DNA of 64,000 nt from Leadbettera azotonutricia ZAS-9 (GTDB lineage Bacteria; Spirochaetota; Spirochaetia; Treponematales; Breznakiellaceae). The DNA lies in the NCBI RefSeq assembly GCF_000214355.1, contig NC_015577.1:1287121-1351120 (forward strand). The letters run 5' to 3'. Shown here one piece after another: positions 55,312-62,680 of the stretch (positions are counted from its first letter, which is position 1; each line of letters opens with the position of its first letter). Below the pieces are notes generated by a model. That model did not search any database. It saw only the letters and a list, made by a program, of their open reading frames with translations, and was not told the origin of the DNA. The position numbers were made by a program, and so were the translations under genes.

Positions 55312-56568
55312 ATGGGTCGTTGTATTGCCGGGCATTTTTGGGAGCTTCTCATTTTGATGCTTGTGTTCCTGTCCTGTACGGGGAAGGGCACGGCACCGGT
55401 CGGCGTTTCTCCGGGGCCTGTTGAATCCGGGGCTGTCGGCGGTCCGGGGCAGAAGTATCTCCCAGGGGCGGACGACGCGTCTTACGCACGGTACAGGAAA
55501 GAGGCGGCTGTCATTGCCTCGCTTATGGACGACAGGTTTCTGGCTTCCCAGGTGCTTTTGGCCGGGCTGGACAATAAGAATTTTCTTTCTATGGATATTG
55601 CCGCAATGCTCAGAAAGATCCCCGCTGGGGGTATTATGTTTTTCAAATACAACCTGGATGCTGAAAAGGATATGGTCAGGTCTTTTCTTGAGGACTGCTC
55701 GAATCTTGTCGCGGTATCAGGGTGCGGCATTGTCCCTTTCATGGCAGTGGATCACGAGGGCGGCCTGGTGCACCGTTTTGGGCCGGGCATAGAAAAGCTC
55801 CCGGCTGCGGCTGCCTTTTGGGATCTTGCCGAGGCGGAAAGCCAGGCAGCATCCCTAGAAGCCATTGAGGAGTTGGCCAGCCTTTCCGCCGCGGAGATAC
55901 GGGACCTGGGCATCACCATGAACCTTGCGCCTGTGGCTGAAATTTTGAACGATGACAACAAATATTTTCTCGAAACCCGATCTTATGGGCCGGACCCTGG
56001 TTTTACCGAAGCAGCGGTTTCCGCCTTTATCCGGGGCATGGATGCTGCGGGCATTGCCTGCGTTGCCAAGCACTTCCCCGGCAATTCCGGCGAAGACCCC
56101 CATGGCAGCTTGCCTGTGCTCAGGGCAGGCAAGCCTGTCCTGGATGAGATGGCAAAGCCCTTTGCCTCGGCGATCCAAAACCTCAGGTGCCCAGGGGTGA
56201 TGGTTTCCCATGTGATGGTCCCTGCGGTCGATCCCTTCCGCAACGCCAGCCTTTCGCCCCTGGTGCTGGATGGCTGGCTCAGGGGCGATCTGGGCTTTCA
56301 GGGCATCATCGTGGCTGACGACTTTGCCATGGGCGCTGTGTCAGCCTCGGGCCTCAGCCCTGCTTCCGCAGCGGTGGAAGCCCTTATCGCCGGGGCGGAC
56401 ATGGTGATGGTTTGGCCCCGCACTATTGACGCAGTCTATGGGGCTATCCTTGGGGCTCTTGAAGATGAACAGCTCTCCCGCCGGCGCCTTCGTGAAGCAG
56501 CAGAAAGGGTATTGGCAGAAAAAATACGCTACGGACTTATCATTCCAGTTCCGGAGGGGAATCCATGA
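55312..56568 (+). CDS. nagZ: GH3 beta-N-acetylhexosaminidase lipoprotein (NagZ-like)
   Basis: Glycoside hydrolase family 3, the NagZ branch, which removes GlcNAc from muropeptides. The family hallmark CVAKHFPGNSGEDPHGSLPVL contains the catalytic H264, and the nucleophile region is IIVADDFAMGAV (D336/D337). VDHEGGLVHRFGPGI and MNLAPVAEI are also typical. Unlike E. coli NagZ it starts with a lipoprotein signal (LILMLVFLSC), so it would act outside the cytoplasm; several non-enteric homologues are likewise exported. Other frames before 55312 lack the signal. No normal ribosome site is visible. Ends in an ATGA overlap with the pseudouridine synthase. Confidence 0.85.
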   Translation: MGRCIAGHFWELLILMLVFLSCTGKGTAPVGVSPGPVESGAVGGPGQKYLPGADDASYARYRKEAAVIASLMDDRFLASQVLLAGLDNKNFLSMDIAAMLRKIPAGGIMFFKYNLDAEKDMVRSFLEDCSNLVAVSGCGIVPFMAVDHEGGLVHRFGPGIEKLPAAAAFWDLAEAESQAASLEAIEELASLSAAEIRDLGITMNLAPVAEILNDDNKYFLETRSYGPDPGFTEAAVSAFIRGMDAAGIACVAKHFPGNSGEDPHGSLPVLRAGKPVLDEMAKPFASAIQNLRCPGVMVSHVMVPAVDPFRNASLSPLVLDGWLRGDLGFQGIIVADDFAMGAVSASGLSPASAAVEALIAGADMVMVWPRTIDAVYGAILGALEDEQLSRRRLREAAERVLAEKIRYGLIIPVPEGNP

Positions 56569-57212
56569 TCGAAGAAAGCAGAATACTATGGCAAAACAAG
56601 GCAGCCATGGTTATCAATAAGCAGCCCGGCGAAAAGGCCGAAAATGACAGCCCCTTCCCTTGCCCTGTCCACCGCCTGGACATGCCTGTCTCGGGCTGCC
56701 TCCTCCTGGCTCAGACCCCTGAAGCCCGGGCCTTCCTCTTTGATGCATTCAAAACCAGGAATGTGGAGAAGCGTTATTGGGCTGTAGTGGAAGCCCCGGC
56801 CCCTGACAAGATCCCTCCCGATTCGGGGGAGCTTACCCACTGGCTTATGACCGATACAAAACGGAACAAGTCCCTTGCCTATGGAGTGGAAAAAAAGGGC
56901 AGCAAAAAAGCATCCCTCCGATACCGCATTGCAGGCCGAGGGGATCATTATCTTTTTATGGAAATAGAATTGCTCACAGGCCGCCATCACCAGATACGGG
57001 CGCAGCTTGCTGCACTGGGCCTGCATATTAAAGGTGATGTAAAATACGGCGCCCGCAGGGGCGAGAAGGGCGGGGCTATACGCCTCCATGCTTCATCATT
57101 AAGCTTCCCCAATCCCCTTAAATCTTCCGAAACCATTCGCGTAGAAGCGCCGCCGCCTATGGAGGATAATCTCTGGGATGCTTTCAGATCAAGCTTGACT
57201 CAACCCGAATAA
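56565..57212 (+). CDS. RluA family pseudouridine synthase
   Basis: Catalyses uridine-to-pseudouridine conversion in rRNA or tRNA. The conserved HRLD motif with catalytic D39 lies in CPVHRLDMPVSGCLLLAQ, with RYWAVVE and the C-terminal LLTGRHHQIRAQLAALG region as second and third family motifs. At 215 residues it lacks the N-terminal S4 domain, like RluA and TruC. Translation is coupled to the upstream gene by the ATGA overlap, though the two functions are unrelated. Confidence 0.92.
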   Translation: MIEESRILWQNKAAMVINKQPGEKAENDSPFPCPVHRLDMPVSGCLLLAQTPEARAFLFDAFKTRNVEKRYWAVVEAPAPDKIPPDSGELTHWLMTDTKRNKSLAYGVEKKGSKKASLRYRIAGRGDHYLFMEIELLTGRHHQIRAQLAALGLHIKGDVKYGARRGEKGGAIRLHASSLSFPNPLKSSETIRVEAPPPMEDNLWDAFRSSLTQPE

Positions 57213-57242
57213 CCCAAGCCGCATAACCCTGGACCGCAGAAT

Positions 57243-58496
57243 CTAAACCTTTTTCTCCAGGGTTTTTAGCCCGGTGAAGAGGGGGTCCGCGTTTATGCGC
57301 CAGTATTCGCTCCTGCCTTTGCAGACGAGGGCATTGGCTTCCCCTTCGATGGAGCTCACGCCTTCGTCGAGCACGGTCTTTTCGTAAGGGGTAAAGGCCG
57401 CGCCGTAACGGAGCGTCTTTTCCCCCCCGGCAGGGATGGTAACTGTGGTAGGGGCGCCCAGAATTTGCCCGGCCTGCCGCGAATATTCGAGGCCCTGGGC
57501 AAAGGCAGAAATGGAATTTTCTGTCCCCAGGCAATAGGTCAGGTCCGTGCCGCCCTCGTATGCTGCCCAGGGGGTAAAGGGGCGGCCGCCATACTGCATC
57601 CAAAGGTTGTTGAAGCGGAGGATGATATCGTCGGCGCCTGCTGCGGCAGGGCCGGTGAAGAAGCAGATATAGGACATTTTCAGCCTTGGGTTAACCATCG
57701 AGGACCATCCCAGGGCGGCTTTGTCGTTTATCCTGCCTGCCGCGAAATCGGTGTAGCCAATGGGTCCCGGAACCCGTGATATGTCTGTCTTCCCTCCGGA
57801 TGCCAGCGGCGCATCCTTGAGGGTGGGGAATTCAGCCCCTATGGCAAGGCGGGTAGTGGTATCGAATTCGCTGCCTGTAGGGGCAGTCATCCAGGCATCG
57901 GCAGCCCCGGAAATGCGGCAGCCCTCTGCAAGAAAGGGCGCCCCCAGGGTATTGTGCCAGCCCGCGCAGATTGACAGATCCGCGCTGCCTTTATTGGCAA
58001 TAGTGTGGCTTATGTAATGGATTCCCTGTTCAGGGAAAAGGGCATCCAGCTTCTTGAACGAGAGGGGCATGGTCTTGTCGGGGCTTTCCATGGTGCTCAA
58101 GGCCCAGCCTGCGCCAGTTTCCTCGTCTATGCCGCTCTTTCGGAAAGTCCAGGCAAGGTTGCCTGTCCAGCCGTGGGGGGGCATGTTGACCCCGTCTATA
58201 ATATGGCCGGGGCCAAAGTTGGGGGCGCAGGGGAATGTCCCCGCCAGATTGTAGAGGAGGCTTGCTTTCCAGAAAGCCCCATCTTCAGCGTCCCTAAAGG
58301 GCTTGCCCGAATTGGAACGGAACCAGGGAAGCCAATGGGCATTCAGGCGGCCTTTGCCCTGGGGGGCGGAAAGCTCCGGAACCATGCCCCCGATATCATC
58401 CACCATCACCTTTAAACTGTCATGCTCCAGGACTGTGGCTTCCCTGTTTCCCAATTCAGCCACCCTGATGACTGTTGTTTTTGCAAGATCCGGCAT
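57243..58496 (-). CDS. Galactose-mutarotase-fold protein
   Basis: 417 residues, all-beta, with features of the aldose-1-epimerase/mutarotase superfamily: an opening REATVLEHDSLKVMVDDIGGMVPEL, the PPHGWTGNLAW histidine turn in the position of the mutarotase catalytic His, and NNLWMQYGG plus EGGTDLTYCLGTENS late in the sequence. The C-terminal tail of about 100 residues is typical of DUF4432-like members. No signal peptide. Activity and substrate unknown. It has GGAGG 8 bases before the ATG and follows the 58533 gene by 36 bases on the same strand. Confidence 0.65.
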   Translation of the reverse strand: MPDLAKTTVIRVAELGNREATVLEHDSLKVMVDDIGGMVPELSAPQGKGRLNAHWLPWFRSNSGKPFRDAEDGAFWKASLLYNLAGTFPCAPNFGPGHIIDGVNMPPHGWTGNLAWTFRKSGIDEETGAGWALSTMESPDKTMPLSFKKLDALFPEQGIHYISHTIANKGSADLSICAGWHNTLGAPFLAEGCRISGAADAWMTAPTGSEFDTTTRLAIGAEFPTLKDAPLASGGKTDISRVPGPIGYTDFAAGRINDKAALGWSSMVNPRLKMSYICFFTGPAAAGADDIILRFNNLWMQYGGRPFTPWAAYEGGTDLTYCLGTENSISAFAQGLEYSRQAGQILGAPTTVTIPAGGEKTLRYGAAFTPYEKTVLDEGVSSIEGEANALVCKGRSEYWRINADPLFTGLKTLEKKV

Positions 58497-58532
58497 TTTG
58501 CGCCCTCCATCAATGTATTCAATTATATCACA

Positions 58533-59417
58533 TTATTTTGCTTTTGGCAGGGAAAAAAGAAAATCAAGCAGGGGAGTTTCCCATTTTTCCGATTTTTCAC
58601 CTTCGGCAATAAATCTCTGGTACAGGGAAAGTATGTGGGCCCTGATGGCATCCCCATCGGTCTTGGTTATGGAAGGAGCGTTAAGGAAGAGTTCGGCGCA
58701 GAAGCCCCTGGCTTCTTCAGGGGTAAAGAGAGCGCTGTCGAAACAAGTCATGGCATACATGGCCGCCGGTATGCAGTTGACGCTGTGCTGCTTCACATAG
58801 AGTACCGCTTCGGTGATGTCCAACGCGCCCTTCCGCATCTCTTCAATCTGGGGCGCGAATTGCGCCTCCCCGCCCAGACGCCGGATTAACTCCCTGAAGA
58901 GGGTATAAGTATGTATTACCACCATTACATGAAGGGACGGGATGCACATAAGGTGGGGGTCGGTGGCATGGATTATGACAAAACGCGGCCGGGCCAGATA
59001 GAAGGGCCTGTTGGTAGTGGAAAAACAGACCCCGTATACCCCGGCGGCCTTTTTATACAGCTTGCCTATGGATTCGATCAATTCCTTTGCTGGTTCAAGA
59101 CCCTGGCGGCCGTAATGCCTCAATAGAAAACCTATGACCCTGACCCAAAAGGCCACAAAGTCCAGGTATATGTTCACTTTCCGGGGTGTAAAGGGGATCT
59201 TTTCGTCCAGGGGATGATCGGCTCTCGCTACAGGATAACGGCCCTTGAAAAAAGCCGCCCTGTACTGGAGGAGGAAGAAATTCGTAAAAATGGAAACAAT
59301 GCATTTGATTCCCGGGCCTCTGAGGAAGGGGCTTCCCAAAACCCGAACAAAGCATAAAGCCGGAGACTCCCGGCCTACAGGCTGTGAAGCGATATTGTTG
59401 TGCTCATTCGGCGCCAT
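58533..59417 (-). CDS. Protein of unknown function with a PSLH motif
   Basis: 294 residues without a signal peptide. The middle part contains FYLARPRFVII followed by HLMCIPSLHVMVVIHTY; RP...PSLH resembles the first motifs of PAP2-type phosphatases, but the later SRxxxxxHxxxD motif and the ring of membrane helices are not seen, so that family is not assigned. The C-terminal half is helical and soluble-looking. The start at 59417 has no clear ribosome site. It forms a likely two-gene unit with the mutarotase-fold gene and is divergent from the aldo/keto reductase. Confidence 0.6.
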   Translation of the reverse strand: MAPNEHNNIASQPVGRESPALCFVRVLGSPFLRGPGIKCIVSIFTNFFLLQYRAAFFKGRYPVARADHPLDEKIPFTPRKVNIYLDFVAFWVRVIGFLLRHYGRQGLEPAKELIESIGKLYKKAAGVYGVCFSTTNRPFYLARPRFVIIHATDPHLMCIPSLHVMVVIHTYTLFRELIRRLGGEAQFAPQIEEMRKGALDITEAVLYVKQHSVNCIPAAMYAMTCFDSALFTPEEARGFCAELFLNAPSITKTDGDAIRAHILSLYQRFIAEGEKSEKWETPLLDFLFSLPKAK

Positions 59418-59463
59418 TCATGCATGGTAGCATAGGGGGAGGGGAATTTCCACTGTACTGTAC

Positions 59464-59493
59464 TTGACTTAACCTTAACGTTAACCTTTAAAT
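59464..59493 (+). promoter_or_regulatory. Promoter with palindromic operator for the aldo/keto reductase
   Basis: TTGACT (59464-59469) and TTAAAT (59488-59493) with an 18-base spacer. The spacer contains the perfect 10-bp palindrome TTAACGTTAA (59475-59484), a good place for a repressor. Confidence 0.5.
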
Positions 59494-59514
59494 TGTAATT
59501 TCAGGAGTTAATAC

Positions 59515-60435
59515 ATGAAAACCATCAATTTAGGTTTATCGGGGCTTCAGGTCCCGGTTATTGCAGTGGGCTGCATGAGGATCAATAAACTGGATGCTTC
59601 CGAAGCCTCAGCCTTTGTCAAGACAGCCCTCGATTTGGGGGCTAATTTTTTCGATCATGCTGATATTTATGCAGCCGGGGCCAGCGAGAAGATCTTCGCA
59701 AAAGCCATAGACATGAAGCCCGCAGTGAGGGAAAAGGTCATTATCCAGTCCAAATGCGGCATACGCCCCGGCAAGGCTTTTGACTTTTCCAAAGACCACA
59801 TACTCAAGTCCGTGGAGGGGAGCCTTAAGCGGCTTAAGACAGAATACCTCGACGTGCTTCTCCTTCACAGGCCTGACGCCCTGGTGGAACCTGAGGAAGT
59901 AGCAGAAGCCTTCGGCATACTCCAAAGCTCGGGCAAGGTGAGGCACTTCGGCGTTTCCAACCAGAACCCCATGCAGATCAATCTGCTCAAAAAGTACGTG
60001 AAGCAGCCCCTGGTCGCCAACCAGCTCCAGCTTTCGATTACCAACTGCACCATGATTTCCCAGGGCGTCCACAACAACATGGGCGACGAATTCGCCGTAA
60101 GCCGCGATGGCAGCGTCCTCGACTTCTGCCGCCTCCATGACATCACCATTCAGCCCTGGTCCCCCTTCCAGTACGGCTTCTTCAAAGGCGTCTTCCTGGA
60201 CAATCCCGAATTCCCCGAACTTAACACAAAGATCAATGAGATAGCCAAAAAGTACGGCGTTACCAATACTACTATTGCCCTGGCCTGGCTATTAAGGCAC
60301 CCCGCGAAGATGCAGCCCGTCACCGGCACCATGAACGCGAAGCGCCTCAAGGAATGTGTCAAAGCAACAGAGATTACGATAACCCGTGATGAATGGTACG
60401 AGATCTTCCTGGCTGCCGGAAATATCCTGCCGTAA
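59515..60435 (+). CDS. Aldo/keto reductase
   Basis: NADPH-dependent reductase of the aldo/keto reductase superfamily, YdhF-like branch. The catalytic tetrad is visible: D47, Y52 (FDHADIYAAG), K80 (IIQSKCGI) and H118 (LLLHRPD). The barrel ends with the cofactor-binding stretch VTGTMNAKRLKE. AGGAG is 7 bases before the ATG. Substrate unknown; carbonyl detoxification or sugar reduction are both plausible. Followed after 9 bases by the DUF554 gene. Confidence 0.93.
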   Translation: MKTINLGLSGLQVPVIAVGCMRINKLDASEASAFVKTALDLGANFFDHADIYAAGASEKIFAKAIDMKPAVREKVIIQSKCGIRPGKAFDFSKDHILKSVEGSLKRLKTEYLDVLLLHRPDALVEPEEVAEAFGILQSSGKVRHFGVSNQNPMQINLLKKYVKQPLVANQLQLSITNCTMISQGVHNNMGDEFAVSRDGSVLDFCRLHDITIQPWSPFQYGFFKGVFLDNPEFPELNTKINEIAKKYGVTNTTIALAWLLRHPAKMQPVTGTMNAKRLKECVKATEITITRDEWYEIFLAAGNILP

Positions 60436-60444
60436 GGATGGATC

Positions 60445-61134
60445 ATGTTAGGGCCTATAGTTAATGCAGCAGCCATAGTGGTGTGCGCTCTGGTGGGGGT
60501 CTTCCTCGTCCGGGGCATACCGGAACGCTTCGAGGAAATCACCAAAAAGGCTATTGGCCTTTCGATTATTTACGTGGGCATCAAAGGCGCCCTGGACAAC
60601 CAGAGGGTGCTCCTCCTCATCATGAGCATGGTCGCGGGGGCTGTCATAGGCGAGCTCATCAACATTGATAAATGGATGAACCGCCTTGGCTCCTGGGCCG
60701 AGCGCCGCATGGGCATGAGCGGCGGAACCTTCGCCAAAGGCTTTGTTTCGGCCAGCATTTTATTTTGCACCGGCTCCATGGCCATTGTCGGCTCCATGCA
60801 GAGCGGTCTCTTGGGCAACCACGAAACCCTTTTCGCCAAATCCATACTCGACGGCTCCATCTCCATAGTCTTCGGCGCGAGCATGGGCATAGGCGTGGTA
60901 TTTTCCGCCATCCCGGTCTTTGTTTACCAGGCGGGCATAGCCCTGGCCTCCATGGCAGTGCGGGATCTCCTTACCCCGGACATTGTCCGCGAAATGTCCG
61001 CAGTGGGAAGCCTGCTGGTGGCGGCCATAGGTATCAATTTCCTCGGAGTGAAGGAGATACGGGTGGCTAATCTGATACCGGCTATTTTTATTCCCTGGGC
61101 TTATATCGCCTTTGAGGCGGCGGTTTTGAAGTAG
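60445..61134 (+). CDS. DUF554 family membrane protein (YdfK-like)
   Basis: 229 residues with about seven membrane helices rich in Gly and small residues. The family pattern is clear: GPIVNAAAIVVCALVG at the start, GLSIIYVGIKGAL, AGAVIGELINIDK, SILFCTGSMAIVGSMQSGL and the closing IGINFLGVKEIRVANLIPAI. Members are proposed small-molecule transporters, with no proven substrate. Probably co-transcribed with the aldo/keto reductase. Confidence 0.9.
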   Translation: MLGPIVNAAAIVVCALVGVFLVRGIPERFEEITKKAIGLSIIYVGIKGALDNQRVLLLIMSMVAGAVIGELINIDKWMNRLGSWAERRMGMSGGTFAKGFVSASILFCTGSMAIVGSMQSGLLGNHETLFAKSILDGSISIVFGASMGIGVVFSAIPVFVYQAGIALASMAVRDLLTPDIVREMSAVGSLLVAAIGINFLGVKEIRVANLIPAIFIPWAYIAFEAAVLK

Positions 61135-61344
61135 GTTAACCATGTTTTTAGAGGAATGCATGCGGCCTTTCCAGAGATCAATTTGTGGTATTGGCGCAAA
61201 AGTATAAGCTTATCCTCTTTTTGTCCGCGAACAGGGTGGTGCTGCGAATGAATTATCCAGAATGCGGAACTTATGGATAGATTTCTATTGTCCAACACGT
61301 ATAAGCTGCTTTACAATAAAGATACTGGCCTTTATTCGTGGCGA

Positions 61345-61446
61345 GGGGGTTAATACCCCGCCCCTTGGGGCGGTTAAAAAGGTATTAAGCCCCGAGTCCA
61401 ATTCCTTAAGAGAACAACATACCTCGCGGCTTGCCGCGGGGTTGTT
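61345..61446. repeat. Pair of REP-like hairpins with CTTG loops
   Basis: Hairpin A is CCGCCC-CTTG-GGGCGG (61358-61373), enclosed by an outer stem GGGG-G-TTAATACC (61345-61357) with GGTATTAA-G-CCCC (61381-61393). Hairpin B is CGCGG-CTTG-CCGCG (61425-61438), extended by CCT/GGG pairs and by AACAAC (61413-61418) with GTTGTT (61441-61446) around an ATA bulge. Two GC-rich hairpins with the same tetraloop in one intergenic spot fit REP/BIME elements; no REP transposase gene lies in the window. Confidence 0.65.
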
Positions 61447-61524
61447 GATTGGGATAGCCTTCCAGAAACTCTGGATATGTTTTTGAGTAAATTAGAACCT
61501 TAAACGATTTACATCCTATTTTCG

Positions 61525-61589
61525 TTGCCTCTTTTTAAGATCCGTTTGTTTAAAGCCGTTACCATTTGCCTATTTTTCATGATCCGTTT
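61525..61589. repeat. Degenerate direct repeat around GATCCG
   Basis: TTGCCTCTTTTTAAGATCCG at 61525 and TTGCCTATTTTTCATGATCCG-like sequence at 61566 align with few changes, offset 41 bases. Weaker relatives follow near 61634 (TTTTCAAGATCCGGTT) and 61659 (TTTTATGATCCC). Confidence 0.5.
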
Positions 61590-61765
61590 AGTGGCGGCCA
61601 CTACCTGTTGCCTGGGTTAAGATGCATTATGCTAATTTTCAAGATCCGGTTCATGAATTTTATGATCCCTTGGAATGATTTAAGGACCTGTATAGTGTCT
61701 TTATGCATCTGTTTAGGGATTTTATGGGTTGGTATAAGTTGGCAGGGGTGAATTGAGCTAATAGA

Positions 61766-61818
61766 AAGGGGAGGCTTGGGCAAGTCTTTTTGGGCTTGCA
61801 CAGGTCTCCCCTTGTTTT
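61766..61818 (-). terminator. Hairpin at the end of the 61845 gene, possibly bidirectional
   Basis: Outer stem AAGGGGAG (61766-61773) with CTCCCCTT (61806-61813); inner stem GCAAG (61780-61784) with CTTGC (61795-61799). It lies 27 bases beyond the stop of the minus-strand gene. The T-run is better on the + side (GTTTT), so termination of + strand transcripts is also possible. Confidence 0.5.
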
Positions 61819-61844
61819 ACTTTTCTGTGAGCAGCGGAAGGAGC

Positions 61845-62453
61845 TTATCCTTCGGCGATGTTCCTGAATTCGGCCTGGTTGGGGTTGGCGCTGTTCATCG
61901 CGGCGCGTTTGTTCCGTTTGAAGTAGGGCTTCAGCGCTTTATACTCTGCTTCTGCGCCTGGAACTCTTTGACGGGCTGCTTCTCTGACATAGTTGTAATA
62001 CTCAATTCCATCGTGATAGGCCTCGTCACTGTCGTTAAGCATGCTGTCGGAGATGATTTTGGTGAATTGCTGAATCAGGGTCAGCAATATCCGCTTGCGT
62101 TCGAAATCGTCAACGGCATTTTTAAACTGATCCATATCCAGAAAGGCCGGCACAAATTGAGGGTTTGCCACCGCATGGCTAAAGGCCGTTTGGATAAAGC
62201 CCCAGTTTTTGATCCCCGCCCCAACCAGGCGTATCCTGTCGTGGGGGGTAAAGGTGTTGCTGGACTTTGCCACCAGGCCCATGGCCTCGGTTAAGCTGGC
62301 AGCAATCTTTTCCACCGTTTCGGTGCTGATCGCACCCTTTGACGTTTTTCTGCTGTTGGTTACTTCAAGGTCCGATGTTTTTTCGGTTCCCTTGAGATCC
62401 GTCTTGATCCCGGCGGGGTTGCCCGCCATTTCTGCAACTAATTTTGTTGACAA
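61845..62453 (-). CDS. Small protein of unknown function
   Basis: 202 residues without signal peptide or membrane helix. The TTG start at 62453 is 8 bases after AAAAGGA. The first 45 residues are polar and low in complexity; the rest is helical with conserved-looking segments HDRIRLVGAGIKNWGFIQTA, FLDMDQFKNAVDDFE, HDGIEYYNYVREAARQRVPGA and YKALKPYFKRNKRA. No family was recognised. It is isolated, flanked by non-coding DNA on both sides, with a 12-bp palindrome in its leader, a setting often seen for accessory or multicopy genes. Confidence 0.7.
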   Translation of the reverse strand: MSTKLVAEMAGNPAGIKTDLKGTEKTSDLEVTNSRKTSKGAISTETVEKIAASLTEAMGLVAKSSNTFTPHDRIRLVGAGIKNWGFIQTAFSHAVANPQFVPAFLDMDQFKNAVDDFERKRILLTLIQQFTKIISDSMLNDSDEAYHDGIEYYNYVREAARQRVPGAEAEYKALKPYFKRNKRAAMNSANPNQAEFRNIAEG

Positions 62454-62472
62454 GATGTTTGTCCTTTTGCTT

Positions 62473-62484
62473 TCCGGGCCCGGA
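62473..62484. promoter_or_regulatory. 12-bp perfect palindrome upstream of the small gene
   Basis: TCCGGGCCCGGA, 20 bases upstream of the TTG start of the minus-strand gene and just downstream of an A/T-rich stretch with TATTAT and TATATT hexamers that could act as its -10 box. Could be an operator or a hairpin in the leader. Confidence 0.4.
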
Positions 62485-62585
62485 TAGCATACATATAATA
62501 TAATAATTTTTTATCCCATCGGAAATACTTTTTTGAAAAAAAATACAAAAAAGCAAAAAAATTTACGCTATTGATAATGAATGGG

Positions 62586-62605
62586 AGGCAAAAGTTGCCT
62601 TTTTT
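62586..62605 (+). terminator. Short hairpin with T-run
   Basis: AGGCAA (62586-62591), loop AAG, TTGCCT (62595-62600), followed by five Ts. No + strand gene ends nearby, so it either insulates the next gene from read-through or works as a leader attenuator. Confidence 0.45.
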
Positions 62606-62617
62606 CAAAAGAAAAAT

Positions 62618-62646
62618 TTGCTAGTTTCAAATGAAATGCTTATATT
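62618..62646 (+). promoter_or_regulatory. Putative promoter of the VWKNG-repeat lipoprotein
   Basis: TTGCTA (62618-62623), 17-base spacer, TATATT (62641-62646). The inverted repeat TTTCA-AA-TGAAA lies in the spacer. The leader would be about 28 bases with AGGAG at 62671. Confidence 0.4.
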
Positions 62647-62680
62647 TAATTCATCATGTGTATTTACAATAGGAGCATCT

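Larger units (their letters stand above)
61135..61844. other. Non-coding stretch of 0.7 kb with REP-like hairpins and short repeats
   Basis: No convincing gene. It contains a nested hairpin (61345-61393), a second hairpin (61413-61446), degenerate direct repeats with a GATCCG core (61525-61650), a 15-bp near-palindrome TAGTGGCGGCCACTA (61589-61603) and a hairpin near the end that serves the minus-strand gene. This is the longest gap in the window. Confidence 0.75.

Noticed and set aside
58925-58960. PAP2 phosphatase call for the 58533 gene
   Set aside because: Only the PSLH segment is present; the downstream SR...H...D motif and membrane helices are missing.
61262-61486. 74-codon + strand frame spanning the REP-like hairpins
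   Set aside because: No ribosome site, and its sequence is dictated by the inverted repeats.
62209-62487. 92-codon + strand frame in the 61845-62453 gene region
   Set aside because: Opposite strand has a ribosome site, plausible amino-acid composition and a terminator; this frame has none.
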